Source of the DNA: Fidelibacterota bacterium
GTDB lineage: Bacteria > Marinisomatota > Marinisomatia > SCGC-AAA003-L08 > GCA-002719095
Assembly: GCA_002705575.1 (NCBI GenBank)
Contig: PAHI01000023.1
Span: forward strand, 28,684-92,683
Length of the DNA: 64,000 nucleotides
Reading direction: 5' to 3'
Numbering within the stretch: position 1 is the stretch's first letter; every line of letters begins with the position of its first letter. The notes beneath the pieces were generated by a model. That model worked only from the letters and a program-made list of their open reading frames with translations. It had not been told where the DNA came from and did not search any database. The translations under genes were made by a program, and so were the position numbers. Positions 8,998 to 18,649 of the stretch are shown in pieces.

Positions 8998-9557
8998 AAT
9001 TTAGATCTTTCTATATATTTCCTTTCCTTTGTATCAACTTTTATGGTTTCTCCAATCTGAACGAATAATGGAACTTGAATAGAAATACCTGTCTCAAGCT
9101 TTGCAGGCTTATTTCCTCCTTGTGCGGTATTGCCTTTTTCTCCAGGGTCTGTATCAATAACTTTTAAGTTCATATGTACAGGAATCCTTATTTCAATAGG
9201 CTCTTCCTCATGAAAAACTATCGTAGTTTTAGTATTCTCAATTAAAAAATTTGAAGCCTCACCTACTTTAGAAGATTCCATTGATATCTGCTCAAATGTT
9301 TCATTATTCATAAAATAATATAAATCTGAGTCTTTGTAGAGATAATTGAAATCATATGCTTCCAATCTTACAGTAATCACTTTTTCTCCAGATCTAAAAG
9401 TTTCATCAATAACTTGTCCTGTTTTAATATTCTTCAGTTTAGTTCTAACAAACGCCCCTCCCTTTCCAGGCTTTACGTGCAAAAACTCAATAATTTTAAA
9501 TAAATTATTTTTATAATCGATTACTAAACCATTTTTAAAATCTGAAGTATCTGACAT
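8994..9557 (-). CDS. efp: Translation elongation factor P
   Basis: A 187-aa EF-P with the three-domain, tRNA-like layout. EF-P relieves ribosome stalling at consecutive prolines. The tip loop reads VKPGKGGAFVRTKLKN with Lys32 at the position modified by EpmA-type enzymes. No EpmA or other modification enzyme is visible in the window, so its modification state is unknown. The C-terminal OB domain ends with IQVPLFVQIGETIKVDT. It heads the efp-accB-accC cluster and lies only 25 bases after the upstream TPR-like gene. Confidence 0.97.
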   Translation of the reverse strand: MSDTSDFKNGLVIDYKNNLFKIIEFLHVKPGKGGAFVRTKLKNIKTGQVIDETFRSGEKVITVRLEAYDFNYLYKDSDLYYFMNNETFEQISMESSKVGEASNFLIENTKTTIVFHEEEPIEIRIPVHMNLKVIDTDPGEKGNTAQGGNKPAKLETGISIQVPLFVQIGETIKVDTKERKYIERSKL

Positions 9558-9582
9558 ATTTATACCTTTTTTAAATTAAACG

Positions 9583-10056
9583 TTATTTTTTAAGTAGATT
9601 ATTTTTTGATTGCTCAAAAGAATTCAAAATTTCTAACTCATACTTTGCTGACTCAGACAGCTCATCATTTGGAAATTGCTCTAAAAATGAGTTGTATCCA
9701 TTAAAGCCTTTTGTATACATGCCTAAATAATTGGAACATATATACGAGCTCATAAATAATGATTTCTTATATAGCTCTAAATTTTCATTTTTATTTTCAC
9801 TGACTCTATCTAAGGAATCTAAAATAATCGAAAAATAGTCTAATGCTATAGTATAATTAGAATATTCATTTAAATATATTTCAGCAATATTGTAATTAGC
9901 TACTAATGTATCATTTTTAATCTTAAACAACATTTTTAAACTCTCGTCATAATCTTCTATTGCTCTGAAATTCTTAAATTGATTATAATCAGATGAAATA
10001 TTTGATCCAATTAAAAATGATAAGCCCGCTAATAATATATAAATATATTTTTTCAT
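9583..10056 (-). CDS. Exported TPR-like protein, unknown function
   Basis: A 157-aa protein with a signal peptide (MKKYIYILLAGLSFLIGSNI, cleavage expected near residue 20). The rest is helical with repeat-like spacing, for example VANYNIAEIYLNEYSNYTIALDYF and YKKSLFMSSYICSNYLGMYTKGFNGY, and the closing FPNDELSESAKYELEIL resembles the tail of outer-membrane tetratricopeptide modules. There is no lipobox cysteine, so it is probably periplasmic. It sits between the AsmA-like gene and efp. The specific role is unknown. Confidence 0.6.
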   Translation of the reverse strand: MKKYIYILLAGLSFLIGSNISSDYNQFKNFRAIEDYDESLKMLFKIKNDTLVANYNIAEIYLNEYSNYTIALDYFSIILDSLDRVSENKNENLELYKKSLFMSSYICSNYLGMYTKGFNGYNSFLEQFPNDELSESAKYELEILNSFEQSKNNLLKK

Positions 10057-10135
10057 AATTTAAAATTTATACAAAAATGTAGATTACATCCACAATTTAT
10101 TTAAACCTCTGCTTAATTTAAAGAACTTAAAACAA

Positions 10136-11455
10136 CTAAAGCTTAATTTTTAAATTTAAGTTGCTTATAATTTTATTATAAAAGTTATCTAAAGATGAAA
10201 AGGAGCCTGAAACATCTAAAAAACCAATTTGCTTAGATATCTTTAAATCTGATAACTCTAACTCATTATCTTTTATGGCGCCTTCTATATTTACCTTATC
10301 AAATGAAAATTTCTTATATGAAAAATTCTCTATTTTTGCATCAGAAAAAACAGCAGAGTTATTGCTACTATCAGATCTGATAGTAAGATTTCCACTTAAA
10401 TATCCGTTCGCTTTTAAACCTTTAAATAGATTAATATCTAACTTATCAAAAATCATATCTGCAGAATATTCAGATAAGTCTTTTATTTTAAAATTATTAA
10501 AAAAAACTTTTCCTTTTTTATAGCTCAAATTAAAGTTTTCACCCTCCCAATAATCTGAATTTACAAACAACTCCTGATTTTTAATCACTACTGGATTAAA
10601 ATCATTCATATATAGCTCAAAATTCTCAATGTTCAACAAACTATCCTTGATTTTTAAATTTCCGGCTACCAAATAATCTTTTTTAAGAATTTTATCTGCT
10701 TTAAATGGAACATCTATGATAAATTCGTTGTTTAACCTCTTTATTTCACCATGAAAATTTTTAAATGATTTTCCAGAAATCGTAATACCAGAAGCATCAA
10801 ACATACCTTGAAAATCAAAAATATTTTCACCACGACCTATAAAACTTGCATGCTTGAAGCTGAAAAAAGCATTAAGTGGAGATACGGTGCTTACCTTAAA
10901 AGAATAATTAAAGAAGTTATTTCCAAAATCTATATTTAAATCTTCAGATTTAAATTTATAACCTAAATAATTAAAAACAAGACTTCCCTTAACTGAACGC
11001 TTATTATTAGAAGTACTTTCTAAGACTAAATCATTAATAAAAAAACTATTACCAAAATATTTTATTGATGAGTCTAATATTTCAATTTTATGGTAGAGAA
11101 AAGAACTTCCATGCTTTTCAATTTCATAGATATAAGCATCTGCATTTTTTATTTTTACTATACCGATAGATCTTTTCAAGCTAATAACAGATAAAATATC
11201 AGGCTTTATATATACCTCACCCAAAAAAGCCTCATAATTATCTGACTTTACTAATACATCATATAATTTAATCCCACTGAAAAAATTACCTTCTGATTCA
11301 GAAAAAATAAACTCATTTAAATCTAGAGAATGTTTTACAACATACTGGACAGGATTTCTTAATGTATTTATAAATAAATCACTATAGAAATACAAACCAA
11401 CAATTATGATAAAAGAAACCAGTAATAAAAACTTAAAAAGCTTATTTATAAACAT
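10136..11455 (-). CDS. AsmA/TamB-like periplasmic membrane-anchored protein
   Basis: A 439-aa protein with one N-terminal transmembrane helix (FKFLLLVSFIIIVGLYFY, about residues 7-24), then a long beta-rich region of short alternating strands such as IKNADAYIYEIEKHG, LKIKDSLLNIENFELYMND and LSGNLTIRSD. This layout is typical of AsmA-like or DUF3971-like proteins that bridge inner and outer membranes and are linked to phospholipid transport. It is short compared with TamB or YhdP (over 800 aa). No catalytic motif is visible. The assignment rests on architecture rather than a recognised signature. Confidence 0.5.
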   Translation of the reverse strand: MFINKLFKFLLLVSFIIIVGLYFYSDLFINTLRNPVQYVVKHSLDLNEFIFSESEGNFFSGIKLYDVLVKSDNYEAFLGEVYIKPDILSVISLKRSIGIVKIKNADAYIYEIEKHGSSFLYHKIEILDSSIKYFGNSFFINDLVLESTSNNKRSVKGSLVFNYLGYKFKSEDLNIDFGNNFFNYSFKVSTVSPLNAFFSFKHASFIGRGENIFDFQGMFDASGITISGKSFKNFHGEIKRLNNEFIIDVPFKADKILKKDYLVAGNLKIKDSLLNIENFELYMNDFNPVVIKNQELFVNSDYWEGENFNLSYKKGKVFFNNFKIKDLSEYSADMIFDKLDINLFKGLKANGYLSGNLTIRSDSSNNSAVFSDAKIENFSYKKFSFDKVNIEGAIKDNELELSDLKISKQIGFLDVSGSFSSLDNFYNKIISNLNLKIKL

Positions 11456-11544
11456 AATCAGTGTTATTTATATTGTCATATAGCACACATATTAAAAGCA
11501 ATTGCTTAGAATTTGCATGAAGATCTACCGATATTCAAAAACCT

Positions 11545-13467
11545 CTATTTAACTTCTTCAAAATCAGCTTCTTCCACTTGATCATTTTGAGATTTCTGAG
11601 AAGTTTCTTTTTTATCATTCGGTTTAGTAGATGTACCTGCTGTAGCCTCATCATTATTTTTAGTTTGCTGATAAAGCTTTTCAGAAAGACTTTGAAATAA
11701 ACTACTCAATTCATCCATACGGCTCTTAATAACATCAGGATCATCGCTTTTATTAGCCTCTTTTAATGAAGAAATAGCATTTTCTACTTTTTCTTTATCT
11801 TCTTTAGACAGCTTATCTCCTAAATCTTTAACCTGTTTTTCAGTTTGATAGATTGTTTGCTCAGCATTATTATGCAAATCAATAAGCTCTCTTTTTTCTT
11901 TATCTTCTTTTTCGTGAATTTTAGCATCTTCTTTCATTTTTTCAATTTCTGAATCTGATAAACCACTAGAAGCCTCTATTCTAATAGACTGCTCTTTATT
12001 TGTCGCTTTATCTTTAGCAGAAACACTAAGAATACCATTAGCATCGATGTCAAAAGAAACCTCTATTTGAGGAATCCCTCTAGGTGCAGGAGGAATTCCA
12101 TCTAAATGGAATCTACCTAAGGATTTATTATCAATAGCCATCTCTCTTTCACCTTGTAAAACATGGACTTCTACTGAAGGCTGACTATCTTGAGCGGTAG
12201 AGAATATTTGTGATTTTTTAGTAGGAATAGTAGTATTAGCTTCGATTAATTTTGTCATAACACTACCATAAGTTTCTATACCTAGAGATAAAGGAGTTAC
12301 ATCAAGCAAGACCACATCTTTAACATCCCCTCCTAAAACTCCACCTTGAATAGCAGCACCCAATGCTACAACCTCATCGGGATTAACGCTTTTATTAGGC
12401 TCTTTACCAAAAACCTCTTTAACTAATTGCTCTACTTTGGGAATTCTAGTTGATCCACCAACTAAAATAACCTCAGCAATATCACTAGGTTTTAATTTCG
12501 CATCCTGCAAAGCTTTTATACATGGCGCTTTTGTTCTATCAACTAATTTTTCAATAAGTTTTTCAAAAACAGTTCTTGTAATATTTAAATTTAAATGTTT
12601 TGGACCGGAGCTATCAGCAGTAATATATGGCAGATTTATATCTGTTTGAGTTTTAGATGAAAGTTCTTTTTTAGCCTGTTCTGCAGCCTCTTTTATTCTA
12701 CCAAGAGCTTGAGGGTCTTTTGTTAAATCAATACCATTTTTATCTTTAAAATCATCTGCTATATAAGACACCAGAGCAGAATCAAAATCATCTCCCCCTA
12801 AATGTCCATCTCCATTAGTAGAGTTAACTTCAATTGATTTTTCACCATCAACATCCATGATATCTAAAATAGATATATCAAAAGTGCCCCCACCTAGATC
12901 ATAAACAGCAACTTTTTGATCATTTTTCTTGTCAATTCCATATGCTAATGCTGCAGCAGTAGGCTCATTAATAATTCTTTTAACATCTAAACCTGCTATT
13001 TTTCCAGCATCTTTAGTGGCTTTACGCTGACTATCATTAAAATACGCAGGAACAGTAATAACTGCATCCGTAACCTTATCATTAAGATAGCTTTCTGCAG
13101 TTTGCTTAATAGATTGTAAAATCATAGCACTTATCTCAGGTGCAGAATACTTTTTATCCATTGCTTTAAAATTAACCTCACCTTTGGAACCTTTTTCTAT
13201 TTTGTAAGGAAGATCTTTTTTCTCACTTGAGACTTCGGAAAATTTTCTACCTATAAACCTCTTTGCAGAAAATATTGTATTTTCAGGGTTTGTAGCTGCT
13301 TGACGCTTAGCTGTAGCTCCAGTAAGCCTTTCATCTTTAGTGAATGCAACAATCGATGGCATCGTACGGCTTCCTTCAGAGGTAGCAATTACCTCAGGGC
13401 TTGACCCATCCATTACCGCGACACAAGAATTTGTTGTACCTAAATCTATTCCAATAATTTTTGACAT
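11545..13467 (-). CDS. dnaK: Molecular chaperone DnaK (Hsp70)
   Basis: From the ATG at 13467 the protein is 640 aa, normal for DnaK. The ATPase domain begins [20 protein letters not shown] and contains [34 protein letters not shown] and [16 protein letters not shown]. The substrate domain contains [13 protein letters not shown], and the protein ends in an acidic tail (EADFEEVK). A longer frame begins 14 codons earlier, but an AGGAG ribosome site with 7-base spacing directly precedes the chosen ATG. It is transcribed after clpC but has its own promoter region. grpE and dnaJ are not nearby. Confidence 0.98.
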   Translation of the reverse strand: MSKIIGIDLGTTNSCVAVMDGSSPEVIATSEGSRTMPSIVAFTKDERLTGATAKRQAATNPENTIFSAKRFIGRKFSEVSSEKKDLPYKIEKGSKGEVNFKAMDKKYSAPEISAMILQSIKQTAESYLNDKVTDAVITVPAYFNDSQRKATKDAGKIAGLDVKRIINEPTAAALAYGIDKKNDQKVAVYDLGGGTFDISILDIMDVDGEKSIEVNSTNGDGHLGGDDFDSALVSYIADDFKDKNGIDLTKDPQALGRIKEAAEQAKKELSSKTQTDINLPYITADSSGPKHLNLNITRTVFEKLIEKLVDRTKAPCIKALQDAKLKPSDIAEVILVGGSTRIPKVEQLVKEVFGKEPNKSVNPDEVVALGAAIQGGVLGGDVKDVVLLDVTPLSLGIETYGSVMTKLIEANTTIPTKKSQIFSTAQDSQPSVEVHVLQGEREMAIDNKSLGRFHLDGIPPAPRGIPQIEVSFDIDANGILSVSAKDKATNKEQSIRIEASSGLSDSEIEKMKEDAKIHEKEDKEKRELIDLHNNAEQTIYQTEKQVKDLGDKLSKEDKEKVENAISSLKEANKSDDPDVIKSRMDELSSLFQSLSEKLYQQTKNNDEATAGTSTKPNDKKETSQKSQNDQVEEADFEEVK

Positions 13468-13511
13468 TATATATCTCCTAAATATTATAAAAACATGAAC
13501 AATATGCAATT

Positions 13512-13566
13512 ATTATACCTTTTAAAAAAACAAGACAAAATGTCAGCTTTTAATGGCAGAATGACG
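13512..13566 (-). promoter_or_regulatory. Probable dnaK promoter with repeated TGNCAG elements
   Basis: In the clpC-dnaK intergenic region, read on the minus strand, a perfect -10 TATAAT lies at 13517-13512 after an AT-rich spacer. Upstream are an 11-base inverted repeat GACA-TTT-TGTC (13534-13544) and two direct repeats, CTGACAT (within 13540-13546) and CTGCCAT (within 13553-13559), 13 bases apart, with a weaker third copy GCGTCAT at 13561-13567. The inverted repeat sits where the -35 would be. That placement suggests a repressor site or a non-standard sigma factor controlling heat-shock expression. No CIRCE element was found. Confidence 0.45.
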
Positions 13567-13576
13567 CCCCTTAAGG

Positions 13577-15553
13577 CTATTTTTTAGAAAATTGACTGAA
13601 AATCAACTTATTGTTTTTAGATTTCACAGTTATAAGCTTGTTATCTTTAAATACACCCTTTATAAATTTATTTGAAATTACATTCTCAATTTCATTTTGG
13701 ATCAATCTCCTTAAAGGACGAGCGCCCCACTCCCTGTGAGAACCATCTTTAAGCAAGTACTCTTTCGCCGTTTTAGAAAACCTTAAGACATTATTTCTTT
13801 CTAATAGGTTATTTTTTAAATCCGACAACTGCAAGTCAATTATTTTAAACAAATCATCTTTATTTAAAGAATTAAACATAATAATCTCATCAATTCTATT
13901 CAGAAACTCTGGCAAAAAATACTTTTTGATTTCATTAAAAATATCATTTTTTTCATTTCTTTTATTTTTCTTGTTTGAAGAAAAGCCAATAGATGAAGAC
14001 TCTACAGATTTAGTCCCAATATTTGAAGTCATTATTATTATACAATTATTAAAGTCCACTCTTCTTCCGTAACTATCTGTTAGCGTTCCTTCATCTAGAA
14101 TCTGAAGTAATAAATTAAAGACATCTTTGTGAGCCTTTTCAATTTCATCAAATAAAACAACAGAGTATGGATTCCTTCTAACTTTCTCTGTCAATTGCCC
14201 TCCTTCTTCGTAGCCCACATAACCCGGAGGCGCACCTATAAGCCTAGAAACATTATATCTTTCCATATATTCAGACATGTCAATTTTTATAAATGACTGT
14301 GAGTTAGTAAACAGATATTTCGATAAAACTTTTGCCAACTCAGTTTTACCAATACCTGTTGGACCAAGAAACATAAAGGACCCAATAGGATGGTTTGGAT
14401 TTTTCATTCCAGCTCGCGCTCTAATTATTGCCTGAGAGATTTTATCAATAGCTAAATCCTGACCTATAATCTTACATTTAAGTTCTTTAGGCATATTTAA
14501 AAGTCTTGTAGTTTCAGATTCAGCGACTTTAGAAAGAGGAATGCCTGTCATAGCAGAAACAACATCTTCAATATCTTCTTCAGATACAATAGGGTTAGAG
14601 TAATCATCATTAGGACGAGCATTATTATGTTCGTACTCTAATTTTAACTTCAATTTTCTTTCTTTATCTCTAACAGTAGCAGCTTTTTCAAATTTCTGAT
14701 CGCCAATAGCTTTAGTTTTTTCTTGAGCAAGTTGAATTAACTTCTTTTCAAGCTTTATAATGCTAGCAGGAATATTTACATTACCCATGTGAATCTTAGA
14801 TCCAGCCTCATCTAAGATATCTATTGCTTTATCAGGCAAAAATCGATCACTGATATATCTCTCACTAAGCTGAACACAAGCATTTATAGACTCTTCTGAA
14901 TACTTAACATTATGATGAGACTCATATCTAGAAGATATACCCTTTAAAATATCTACAGCATCCTTAATTGATGGAGGGTTTATCAATATTTTCTGAAACC
15001 TACGCTCAAGAGCTCCATCTTTTTCAATATACTTTCTATATTCGTTTAAAGTTGTTGCACCAACTATCTGAATATCCCCTCTAGCTAAAGCAGGCTTAAA
15101 CAAATTAGCTGCATCCATTGAACCTGCTGCACCCCCTGCACCAACTATAGTATGCAATTCATCTATAAAAACTATAATATCATTACTGTTCTCCAATTCT
15201 TGAATCATACCTTTTATTCTCTCTTCAAACTGCCCTCTATACTTAGTTCCAGCGACAAGACCAGGCATATCCAAAGCAACAACTCTTTGATCCCAAAGTA
15301 AACGGGGGACTTTTTTCTGTATAATTCTAAGTGCAAGTCCCTCAATGACAGCCGTCTTTCCAACACCCGGCTCTCCAATTAATACAGGATTATTTTTTTT
15401 TCTTCTTATTAATATTTGAGAAACTCTTTCAATTTCTGTATCTCTACCAATAATAGGATCTAACTTGCTTTCAAACGCAAGCTTAGATATATCTCTGCTA
15501 AATGAATCTAGCATTGGAGTTTTTGTTTTATTTTCTTTTGGTTGAATTGTCAT
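13577..15553 (-). CDS. clpC: ClpC-type AAA+ unfoldase without N-terminal Clp domain
   Basis: A 658-aa two-ring AAA+ protein. D1 has Walker A GEPGVGKT (60-67) and Walker B VFIDE (128-132). A short ClpC/UVR-like middle segment (about 278-306, [15 protein letters not shown]) follows. D2 has Walker A GPTGIGKT (397-404), FDEIEKAH (about 468-475) and the tripeptide IGF at 522-524, matching the ClpP-docking loop. It should feed substrates to ClpP. Typical ClpC or ClpB proteins are 800-860 aa and start with a repeated Clp_N domain. Here the protein starts directly in the linker ([15 protein letters not shown]), and only 50 bases separate it from the upstream gene, so there is no room for one. Confidence 0.9.
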   Translation of the reverse strand: MTIQPKENKTKTPMLDSFSRDISKLAFESKLDPIIGRDTEIERVSQILIRRKKNNPVLIGEPGVGKTAVIEGLALRIIQKKVPRLLWDQRVVALDMPGLVAGTKYRGQFEERIKGMIQELENSNDIIVFIDELHTIVGAGGAAGSMDAANLFKPALARGDIQIVGATTLNEYRKYIEKDGALERRFQKILINPPSIKDAVDILKGISSRYESHHNVKYSEESINACVQLSERYISDRFLPDKAIDILDEAGSKIHMGNVNIPASIIKLEKKLIQLAQEKTKAIGDQKFEKAATVRDKERKLKLKLEYEHNNARPNDDYSNPIVSEEDIEDVVSAMTGIPLSKVAESETTRLLNMPKELKCKIIGQDLAIDKISQAIIRARAGMKNPNHPIGSFMFLGPTGIGKTELAKVLSKYLFTNSQSFIKIDMSEYMERYNVSRLIGAPPGYVGYEEGGQLTEKVRRNPYSVVLFDEIEKAHKDVFNLLLQILDEGTLTDSYGRRVDFNNCIIIMTSNIGTKSVESSSIGFSSNKKNKRNEKNDIFNEIKKYFLPEFLNRIDEIIMFNSLNKDDLFKIIDLQLSDLKNNLLERNNVLRFSKTAKEYLLKDGSHREWGARPLRRLIQNEIENVISNKFIKGVFKDNKLITVKSKNNKLIFSQFSKK

Positions 15554-15603
15554 TTTATTAAAATTTGATTCATTCGAATTTAATAAGATTTATTTAAAAA
15601 AAA

Positions 15604-16275
15604 TCAAATATTTTTTATCAACATATTATTATGCTTGATTTCATATACTGAATCTGCAATTTTTTCAAACCTTCTATCGTGTGTTGCTATTATAAACTTT
15701 ACATTTCTTGCTCTACTTATTTCTTTTATCTGCTTAAGAAGCATCTCACTGTTGTCGTCATCTAAATTACCGGTAGGTTCATCTGCCAAAACCATAAACG
15801 GGTCATTAATAATAGCCCTAGATATTGCAACCCTTTGCTTTTCTCCTCCAGAAAGCTCGCTAGGGTATGAATTTATTTTATTTTCAATATTAAAAGAATT
15901 CAGAAGCTTTTTAATTTTTTTACGTATATTTTTTTTACCCACACCCTTGATTAATAATGCTAATTCAATATTTTCGCATACAGTAAATTCTGGCAGCAAA
16001 TAATCAAATTGAAAAATATAGCCAATCATCTCTTTTCTTAGCTTTAAATAATTAGTTTTACAATACTTCATTCCCTCTAAAAAAATATCTCCTTCATCAG
16101 GCACATCCAGTGTACCTAGCATATTTAAAAAAGTAGATTTACCAATGCCTGAAGGACCATATATAGCAACAATTTTTTCGCTAGATAATGAAAAATTCAT
16201 ATTCTCAAAAACAAGAGTTTCGTTTTTAGAACCCTGATTGTATTTTTTAGTAATATTGTTAGCCTTTAATTGCAT
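15604..16275 (-). CDS. lolD: Lipoprotein-releasing ABC transporter ATPase, LolD-like
   Basis: A 223-aa ABC ATPase with Walker A GPSGIGKS (about 40-47), Q-loop IFQFDYLLPEFTVCENI, signature LSGGEKQRVAISRA, Walker B MVLADEPTGNLD and H-loop IIATHD. This is the LolD/MacB/FtsE subfamily. Adjacent, overlapping genes encode two FtsX-type permeases of about 400 aa, the size of LolC/LolE, so the complex probably extracts lipoproteins from the inner membrane for transfer to the outer membrane. The gene overlaps the neighbouring permease by 17 bases. A MacB-type role cannot be fully excluded. Confidence 0.85.
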   Translation of the reverse strand: MQLKANNITKKYNQGSKNETLVFENMNFSLSSEKIVAIYGPSGIGKSTFLNMLGTLDVPDEGDIFLEGMKYCKTNYLKLRKEMIGYIFQFDYLLPEFTVCENIELALLIKGVGKKNIRKKIKKLLNSFNIENKINSYPSELSGGEKQRVAISRAIINDPFMVLADEPTGNLDDDNSEMLLKQIKEISRARNVKFIIATHDRRFEKIADSVYEIKHNNMLIKNI

Positions 16276-17440
16276 TTAACTTTAGAACCTCAATATTGCA
16301 TATATTGTTAGAAAAAGCTCTTTCAATTGAAAGATACAAAACAACGAAATTAAAGACTAGCGAAAAAACTACCACAGAATAAGATATATCAATACTATTT
16401 AAAATAGGTACAAATAAATTTATAATATCTAATTGAGCCATCAAATATGACAAAAACACTCCAAAAAGCATTCCCGTGAAACTTAACGAAAGCAAGGTAA
16501 GGATAAAAAGAACCTTTATTTTATTCGAATCCATACCTAAATAGCTAAGCATGGTAATTTGCTTCCTCTTTCTATGAAGTAATAAATTCACAAGTCCGTA
16601 AAAGTTGATACAAATGATAAAAATAATGATAAAACCAAACCCAGTATACAAGTATTTTTCAAACTTAATTGCTCTAAAAAAAAGAGGATAAAGATTTTCC
16701 CAAGACCTATAATCAATATCTGCTATATTGTTTCTTATATATTCTAAATCTGATCTAGAAAGATTCACAGGCAAAGACAAGTAACTTTTAGCGCTATGAA
16801 ACAAATCTAAAGCCTTGGCATAGTCAATAAACACAAACTCATTTTCAAAATGGTCGATAGAGTTAATCTTTTCAAACACAAAGTTCTGATCAAGGTATCT
16901 GAAAGAATTTGATGAAGGAAATAGAACACCATCTAATGGAGATATTATACTTATAATGCTGCCTTTTTCAGGAAAGCCTAACTGATATGCTAAATCATCT
17001 CCAATAAAAATGCCTGAATCAATAAAGAATTCATCTTTATATAATCTTATTTTATTTTTTTCGATAAAAATATCAAAATCACTAATACCTAAGACCGTAA
17101 CAACCTTATTATACTTTTTCCCACTAGGGTCATTGTAAACAAGCAATGCTTTTCTTTTAATTGTAAGACTCGATTTTTTGTTTAAATCTTTTAAATATTT
17201 TTTAATATTTAACAACTTATTATCTTCTTCATAATAAGAGCTACTCAAATATATTTGAGATTTTCCATAAATAGAGCTAATCTGATTAGAAACTTCATTT
17301 TCTATTGATTCAACAACGCTATAAGTCACAATTGGCACCATGGTTGAAATAACTGTTGCAAATAAAGGAAACAAAAGAGATGAATTAATCTTATTGTTAG
17401 AATTATTCTTAAAGATTATTCTTAAAAAATACTTAAACAT
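16259..17440 (-). CDS. FtsX-like ABC permease, LolC/LolE family, second subunit
   Basis: A 393-aa permease. The N-terminal helix (about 20-40) leads into a large periplasmic domain (about 40-265), followed by three helices (about 268-290, 308-335 and 350-372) typical of FtsX-domain permeases. The cytoplasmic stretch LLHRKRKQITMLSYLGMDSNKI is the usual coupling-region motif. It overlaps lolD by 17 bases and the preceding permease by 8, so the three genes form one lolCDE-like unit. It is more diverged than its partner. LolE-like is the best guess. Confidence 0.8.
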   Translation of the reverse strand: MFKYFLRIIFKNNSNNKINSSLLFPLFATVISTMVPIVTYSVVESIENEVSNQISSIYGKSQIYLSSSYYEEDNKLLNIKKYLKDLNKKSSLTIKRKALLVYNDPSGKKYNKVVTVLGISDFDIFIEKNKIRLYKDEFFIDSGIFIGDDLAYQLGFPEKGSIISIISPLDGVLFPSSNSFRYLDQNFVFEKINSIDHFENEFVFIDYAKALDLFHSAKSYLSLPVNLSRSDLEYIRNNIADIDYRSWENLYPLFFRAIKFEKYLYTGFGFIIIFIICINFYGLVNLLLHRKRKQITMLSYLGMDSNKIKVLFILTLLSLSFTGMLFGVFLSYLMAQLDIINLFVPILNSIDISYSVVVFSLVFNFVVLYLSIERAFSNNICNIEVLKLNAIKG

Positions 17441-18647
17441 TTAATCTCAATCTTCGCCCTAAAGAAGAAGCAATAAAAAAAAGGGAACAGCTTAGAAAAG
17501 TCGATAAAATTAAAAGCCCAAATAAATGTAAGGCATAATAAAAGTCTATACTACCTGTTAAATTAGAAATCAAATAAACATCTGATGTAATCTGGAAAAA
17601 TTGATATTTATTTTGAATCAAAACAACAAAAATAGCTAACAAGAATCCAATAAAAAAAGATATCAAAGATGACATCATAGCAATCATTAAAAATATTAAA
17701 AATATATTCGAAAAACTCATTCCCATTAACATTAAAAGCTTTATCTGGTTTTTTTTAGACTCTACAATCAGAGAAGAAGAAGAGACAATATTCAGCAAAC
17801 ATATTAGTATTAAAAAAAATACTATTAGAAAAATTGAATCAAATATATCATCTAAAGACTTATAAAGACCGGCGTACCTATCGTCGGAGGTTATGATTTG
17901 AAAATCATCACCAAACTCATTTAACAGCTTTTTTTTAACTAAAATTTGATTACTTCTATCTATTAAATTAAATTTAATTAAACTAACATTCAAATGGCCG
18001 AAAAGGTGCTTGTAAGAAACAGTATCTAGCTGGATAAAATGATTATCTAAGTCATTTATGCCAAAAGAAAAGGTATTTATAATTTTAGGATTTATGATTT
18101 TTCCAATAACTGGCCTTGAAGGATTAAAAGAATCAATATTAAATAAAAACACAGAATCTCCTATTGAAACATTTAAATTCTGACCAATATTCTTACCTAG
18201 AATAATTTGATTAGACGAGCTTAAAAACACATCCCGTAAACTAAAAAAATTTTCAAATGAATTCTTTTCACCTTTTATTATAGAAGAGGCAATAACTCCT
18301 TCAGCATAATCTCCAGCTCTTGCAACTGCATAACTTCTAGATTGAAATTGATAATCATAGGATAAATTCTGAGACTTTAAAAATCTTGCAATATTATTTG
18401 ATACATCTAATTCTATAGGTGAATTATTTTTTTTTGAAATTTCTATATGTCCGTCTAACTCAACAAACTTTGACTTTAAATTTTTTTTATAGCCATTACC
18501 TAAAGATTCTATTATGATTATAGAAAAAATACTCGAAGCCAATCCAAATACTGCTAAAAAAAAAGTCTTTCTTACAAAACCTAAAGTAGCATTAGAATCT
18601 TTATGAAATATAAATCTAATAACAATCTTTAAAAGCAGCTTAATCAA
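17433..18647 (-). CDS. lolC: FtsX-like ABC permease, LolC/LolE family, first subunit
   Basis: A 404-aa inner-membrane permease with a helix near the N-terminus (about 28-48, FFLAVFGLASSIFSIIIIES), a periplasmic domain (about 50-265) and three C-terminal helices. The cytoplasmic loop VESKKNQIKLLMLMGMSFSNI matches the coupling loop of LolC/LolE proteins. It is separated from lysS by 2 bases and overlaps the second permease by 8. It is inferred to form the LolCDE lipoprotein-sorting complex with its two neighbours. The C versus E label is tentative. Confidence 0.8.
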   Translation of the reverse strand: MIKLLLKIVIRFIFHKDSNATLGFVRKTFFLAVFGLASSIFSIIIIESLGNGYKKNLKSKFVELDGHIEISKKNNSPIELDVSNNIARFLKSQNLSYDYQFQSRSYAVARAGDYAEGVIASSIIKGEKNSFENFFSLRDVFLSSSNQIILGKNIGQNLNVSIGDSVFLFNIDSFNPSRPVIGKIINPKIINTFSFGINDLDNHFIQLDTVSYKHLFGHLNVSLIKFNLIDRSNQILVKKKLLNEFGDDFQIITSDDRYAGLYKSLDDIFDSIFLIVFFLILICLLNIVSSSSLIVESKKNQIKLLMLMGMSFSNIFLIFLMIAMMSSLISFFIGFLLAIFVVLIQNKYQFFQITSDVYLISNLTGSIDFYYALHLFGLLILSTFLSCSLFFIASSLGRRLRLNV

Positions 18648-18649
18648 TT

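Noticed and set aside
13468..13509. Longer dnaK N-terminus from 13509
   Set aside because: A strong AGGAG site lies directly before the ATG at 13467 and the family start is [10 protein letters not shown].
13500..13576. CIRCE or HspR operator for dnaK
   Set aside because: Neither the TTAGCACTC pair nor CTTGAG repeats are present.
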